Of a DNA stretch of 64,000 nucleotides, positions 59,817-64,000 are shown one piece after another. Made by a program: the position numbers and the translations under genes. The stretch comes from Kalaharituber pfeilii (Eukaryota > Ascomycota > Pezizomycetes > Pezizales > Pezizaceae). Within the stretch, counting starts at the first letter, position 1; the number at the start of each line of letters is the position of its first letter. The stretch spans positions 620,001 to 684,000 of the forward strand of contig WHUZ01000013.1 in assembly GCA_015179045.1 (NCBI GenBank), given 5' to 3'. Under the pieces are notes generated by a model. It had not been told where the DNA came from. It ran no database searches and saw nothing but the letters and a program-made list of their open reading frames with translations.

Positions 59817-60053
59817 TTTTGTTGGTTCACATAACCCGCATACAAGCTACAAGCCTATGACAGGAAGTGCTTTTGGTTATCCTTTTCGGCTTGCTTTACT
59901 ATCTGACGCACCATAGCAATGGTACGTTCATCTCGTCCTTGTTCATTGTGAGGGGACTGGCTCAAGGCCGAGGGCACGAGAAGAATGGCACGAGGCGAGT
60001 TTGCACGAGGCAAATGGCACGAGGCAGCGTGAGAGATGTGTATGTCTTGAAGT
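59247..60053. other. Intergenic with opposed short frames
   Basis: Minus-strand frames at 59155-59406 and 59421-59672 overlap the repeat edge and carry no recognised domain. The interval also contains the family-2 LINE tail at 59.8 kb. Confidence 0.4.
59774..59865 (-). mobile_element. LINE 3'-end insertion (family 2) with 9-bp TSD
   Basis: A T tract of about 40 bp is followed by GTTGGTTCACATAACCCGCA and TACAAGCTACAAGCC. Inverted, this matches the family-2 terminus (GCGGGTTATGTGAACC then oligo-A). AGTGCTTTT lies on both sides (59765-59773 and 59866-59874); poly-T makes the left copy partly ambiguous. Confidence 0.6.
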
Positions 60054-60651
60054 CTAATGCGAGAAAGAAATGTCTAGGAGTTTCCCCCTCCTTAAATACC
60101 CTTCATCCCATCTCCCTCCTACCCGAACAGGTAGGACTCTACTTCCCAAAGAGGTAACCTCACATTCATCCCGATACCAGTCAATACCTTCTTTCAACAG
60201 CACAACTCCTACAAAGAAGAAAGCCAAACGATCCAACTTCTTTCCGAGATCATTCACATCCCCCCTAAGGTCTGTCATCCAGGTCTTCACAATTGCCATA
60301 TCCTCAAAAACTCGTTAGCATAACTTAATATCTCCCAGAAATACACCAAGAGGTCACCTTGTTAAGGGTATAGAATTTCTCCAAAGTAACATAGGGTGAA
60401 TCGGCCTTAGGAACTTCGATCTTTGGAGCTTCAGTCTTCAGAGCCTCATCAAAAGTCAGGACATCATTGTCAGGTCCATGGTTTCTCTAAACAGTGAAAT
60501 TCCGAATGTGTAAGAACGCAATGAAACAAGTAATACTGCTAACGATATTGGAATAACTTACCGAAGTACACATGAAAGGTCGTTTTGCCGGGGACAACCC
60601 ATCAGCCACTCTCTTATTCATGAACATACGACTGACTATAGCATAGGACAT
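60054..60651 (-). CDS. Small hypothetical protein, three exons
   Basis: Exons 60651-60562, 60486-60358 and 60302-60054 each join in phase 0. Introns are 75 bp (GTAAGT..TTTAG) and 55 bp (GTGACC, CTAAC branch, TTGAG). From ATG 60651 (MSYAIVSRMFMNKRVADG) this gives 155 aa. The frame stays open about 55 codons upstream with Pro-rich sequence but no ATG, so another 5' exon is possible. The conserved-looking core is YVTLEKFYTLNK, MAIVKTWMTDLRGDVNDLGK and KLDRLAFFFVGVVLLKEGID. No domain was recognised and no clear membrane helix. The in-phase splicing argues for a real or recently real gene. Confidence 0.5.
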
Positions 60652-62178
60652 TACGGCTGGTGGGATTGGGAGTTTCCGGTTTATGTTAGGAACTGGGGAT
60701 GCAGATGCAGTTGGCGGAGGCAGCGAATGCAACGAGCAGGGAGGCCTCACCAGAGGCGGTAACGGTGACAATGGTAAAGTGTCGGCGGTGAGAGAATAAC
60801 TTCAAAGTGTGTCTGCTATAGACGATGAGTGAGTAGAAGTTGTGGATGATGAGAGAAAGGAGAGAACAGAAGAAAGAACCAGCCGAAGCTTAAGAGTTGG
60901 AACGAATCAACGCCAATACCCTTGGCTAATCTAACCTGATCAGGCGGTTCACATCATTGCGCTCATACAAAACAGGAAAGGCCGGCGCACCACACCACTG
61001 AACTCTGGCCCCTGGAGGGAAAGTCTGTTTTCGCCTTTGCCGTGACAAACCTTTGGCGTCAGGTAATTTTATATAATGACGTTCTTCAAGGCCCGGGATC
61101 CAACTCAGAATATTGATATATGAACGTTACGTTGGTAAGTGCAAGGAACAATCCTAAGTACCTAGTTCCAGCCATTTTAAGCGCACGTGTACCTACAAGC
61201 GCACAAGATCTGGGCACAACTGTGCCCTTTTGCGAGGTAACATAACACTAACTTTGAAATTAGTCGCCTAGCTTAGGTAGGAACTCCTCCGCCCACCATC
61301 TTTATAGACCTGTCGAAAGCCCCATATACCCTCCAATTTAAACGAGCGAACGAATACAGTGCTGCTAAGGGAATCGTATTCCTATACCAGGCGGTACACC
61401 AGTTCAATGCAGCATCAATAATGCACCCTTTTTCGTGCTGAAATATCCAAGCTTAAGCGTATTTATGCGGGTTTTGCTCAAAGAGTAGGCAACCTGTCCG
61501 GACGGTGTTCGTTCTTTGTGTCCCCTTCTAGTCTAATCCACCCTTAGAACTACCTCTCCATGCCATGTTACATAACTTCCGTGCTGGCTGACGCTATTAG
61601 CCGTGGACCAAATCATGACTTATGCGTAGTGTCAACACACTATGAGCGTGGGGTGTATTGTACCTAATTCCACTACACTACGCACTGGGTCCTCTGTTGG
61701 GATGTCGCTGGACAAAAGGAAGAAGTAAAGGCAGTATCAGCTAGCTGAGCAGAGGAGATCACTGAATATGAGTGAGAGTTGATCGATTGTATAGCAAGTG
61801 CAGACACTAGTATAAGAAAGACATAACTGTAGAAAGGTTGAAGGTAACGAAAATGAGTATGAACGGAGGAATGAATGAATAGTGAATAGGAAGGATGAAA
61901 GATAAAGATGAAGAAGGTAGAAAGTATGACTTTCTGATACCAGTTGGTGCAGCATCACCATTTCTAAGCATCTCCCACGCCCCTGGACTTACCCTCACCG
62001 TGTGTCTGTAACCCAGCATTGACTATATAGCCATATGACCCACGTGACCTGCGGCGTCTGAGCGTCAGCGCGGTAATAGTAGCTTAGGCCGCGCGCCATC
62101 TACCACAACACCCTGACTAAAGGAATAGTACGGTGAGCTGTACCCCTTTCGCTGGTTCTTCACTAGGGTAAGTCAGTA
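60652..62178. other. Intergenic, no gene seen
   Basis: No domain-bearing frame on either strand. Confidence 0.4.
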
Positions 62179-62764
62179 TTTTTTTTTTTTTTTTTATATC
62201 ATTACTCGTATGCTGCCCTTCGGGCTATGACGAGGTTTAGTTACATGAAGAAAAGGTCAGAGTCTTAGTTACATTGAAGGTCAGATGTGGCGAAAGAATC
62301 AAGATTGGAGGAATAAAGTAAACAAAAGAGTTCCGTCCTTATTGTTCGATCCAATCCAGTAACTCCAATAAGGGATCCTTGTCCTTGTCCTTCGGTGGCC
62401 TAAACAGGTCCGCCATCCCCCCGGGCCACTTTCGTTTCCAAGTCTTGCATCTGGCGAGCACGTGTGCAGTGGTCTCCTCCTCCTCCTCCCCTCACCACCT
62501 GCATTCTGGGCTGTCCGCTCTGCCAATCCCGAACCGCCATTTTCTCAGGGACTTCCCCCCTAACAGGCCTGCCAGCGTCGATACTCGTCGTCCAAGTCTT
62601 TCCAATGGCCTGTATGTTAGCTCCAGTCTATTTCTCTCGATGGCTCTCCACGCTCGTGACAGTTGTCGGCCGGCCTGGCCTGTTGGATTCATTGGGCTGA
62701 GTGAGTTGCGCCACTGAGTGGTAAGAGTACGCGTAGGCTTGTTGTGCACAGCCTCAGCTACCAA
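62179..62764 (-). pseudogene. 3' end of a LINE: ORF2 RNase H/zinc-knuckle tail, 3' UTR and A tail (family 1)
   Basis: The minus strand encodes RNRLELTYRPLERLGRRVST, then SPECRW, a TGA where the second zinc-knuckle Cys is expected, then TTAHVLARCKTWKRKWPGGM and a stop at 62341. The CRW(C)..H..C arrangement is the ORF2 C-terminal knuckle of fungal Tad1/I-type LINEs. About 150 bp of 3' UTR leads to CATGTAACTAAACCTCGTCA, TAGCCCGAAGGGCAG and oligo(A). This copy links the small family-1 insertions to a real LINE. It is defective and 5'-truncated. Confidence 0.78.
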
Positions 62765-63129
62765 GACGTTGATATTGATTGTAAAGCATAGATAGTATAA
62801 GCAATAGAATATACAGTAGGCATGCGCGGGGAGCTGGCTATATAAGGAGGGTCTTCTGCCCTCAAGAGATGGTCAAGCTTCAAGCGTTGTCCTAAGTTAC
62901 ACCCTCATTTTGCTACATCATCGTAGACTCCGTGACAATTATATAGCAGCAAACTGATTACCACATCCGGAGCATGTTCTGCTCCCTGCAGCCGCCGGCG
63001 TATCCGTTGCAATCTCTGCCTACTAATAGTATCCTGGCGTTATTAGCATCCTTGATCTCACACATTCAGTAAGGTAATGTAAGGAAGTGATGTATGGAAG
63101 CGTGCTGTTAACGATGTTTAGTGCTAGAA

Positions 63130-63850
63130 ACATCGGGTGTATGCAGGTCTGAACACTGTATGAGATGGAAGCAGGCTGAAAACGAGCTCAGTGGAAGGTT
63201 ACCTGTTGTGATATCCGATAACGGTCAAAATTTGAGGAGGCTATCTTATGGCAGAGGGAAGGCCTATGCCAGATGGGGCAAGTACTAGTACAGTATGTCG
63301 AGATGCCTAGGAGAAACGGGTAGCTGGAGGCATGTTGGATGTGGCAGTGCTATGGGTCAAGGGTCACAGGGGGCTGAAAGGTAATGAGGAGGCTGATAAG
63401 GCAGTATGACTGGGAGCTGTCCTTCCCTATCAAGAAGAGGTAGTAACAGAGACGGGCCTGAGAGTGATGGCAAAAAGGCAGCGGGCAGAGGAGAGAAACC
63501 GGTTGAAGCTGAGCTGCCAACCACTCCGGCAGTTGGGCAGCCTGGTACGCATCGTGGGAGGCCTACTGGGAGGGAAGGGCCTACGGGCATGGAAGTCTAA
63601 AATCGGCAATGTGGATGGTCCAGAATGTCGGTGGTGCCGTATGGAAGCTGTGACATCAGAACATATCTGGCCGAGGTACGAGGTGTGGAAGAGAAGGTGG
63701 CCAGGGGGGCAGGACGCGGTCAGAACGCCTTACAGACCCCTACAGAGACTTGGGATCCTGGTGCGCACCTTGGGAGGCATGATGGGGGGAAAGGGTTTAA
63801 GAGCATGGAGACACAAAATTGGCCAGGAGGACACCTAGAATGCCGCAAAC
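63130..63850 (+). pseudogene. LINE ORF2 RNase H and C-terminal fragment, broken, with internal duplication
   Basis: VLWVKGHRGLKGNEEADKAV (from about 63347) is the typical C-terminal RNase H block of LINE ORF2, followed at once by TGA. The frame resumes as ERNRLKLSCQPLRQLGSLVR, GPECRWCRMEAVTSEHIW and KRRWPGGQDA. A second, diverged copy of the same region (PYRPLQRLGILVRTLGGMMG, then LECRKHL) follows at about 63723-63855. This suggests a local tandem duplication or two joined copies. It lies in opposite orientation to the 62.2-62.8-kb fragment. Confidence 0.75.
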
Positions 63851-64000
63851 ACCTCGTGCGCCAATTTTCTCCGGAAATTCAAAAAAGTTGGCAACGTCGG
63901 CGTATCAACTGTTCCAGCAGGTCCCATATATCCATCCCTTCCAGGGCCACTGCTGTGAGAGGAGAGCGATAGTGTCTACTATCCTCAGATTGACTGGAAA

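Noticed and set aside
61290..61440. Plus-strand peptide starting IFIDLSKA, resembling a LINE reverse-transcriptase motif
   Set aside because: The following residues do not match the RT finger/palm motifs and the frame ends quickly; similarity limited to eight residues.

Overview
This is eukaryotic nuclear DNA from a filamentous fungus, most likely an ascomycete. Genes are split by short introns (50-140 bp, one near 240 bp) with GT..AG ends and CTAAC/CTGAY branch sites. Gene content is typically fungal: a Zn2Cys6 factor, a NACHT-ankyrin NLR, a multi-intron P450 and a CWC27 cyclophilin. Genes are sparse and most of the window is transposon debris, as in the expanded genomes of truffle-like Pezizomycetes. 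That lineage is a guess; no rRNA or other marker is present.

Layout. 0-1.4 kb: 3' part of a Zn2Cys6 transcription factor running in from the left. 1.4-12 kb: no convincing gene, with TA-flanked inverted-repeat elements (9.6-10.9 kb) and very short LINE 3'-end insertions. 12.2-13.2 kb: unknown minus-strand gene. 16.1-18.0 kb: spliceosomal cyclophilin CWC27. 18.3-24.3 kb: decayed pogo-like transposon, minisatellites, foldback and inverted repeats. 24.7-29.6 kb: three-exon NLR-like STAND protein with 19 ankyrin units. 30-35 kb: nested transposons, including an ORF1-only 'half-LINE' interrupted by a TIR element, then a DDE transposon with a MITE inside it. 36.2-37.7 kb: four-finger U1-type zinc-finger protein. 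40.7 kb: broken Tc1/mariner transposase. 41.4-43.3 kb: intact eight-exon cytochrome P450. 43.8-44.5 kb: a second half-LINE. 47.3-49.3 kb: four-exon minus-strand gene joining a BTB domain to three H-type lectin domains. 54.2-55.6 kb: basic low-complexity protein. 57.5-59.3 kb: pogo-type MITE and a large inverted repeat. 60.1-60.7 kb: small three-exon gene. 62.2-63.9 kb: two opposed LINE RNase H/zinc-knuckle ends.

The host genes do not form an evident pathway or cluster. The unifying signal is retroposition. Two LINE families, each recognisable by its 3' terminus, have left at least seven insertions of about 40-165 bp with flanking target-site duplications, some holding only some 20-55 bp of element plus an A tail. 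Two ORF1-only derivatives sit in the same window. The other notable item is the BTB + triple H-type lectin architecture. Gene models were joined by hand from splice signals and phase; all coordinates are manual.
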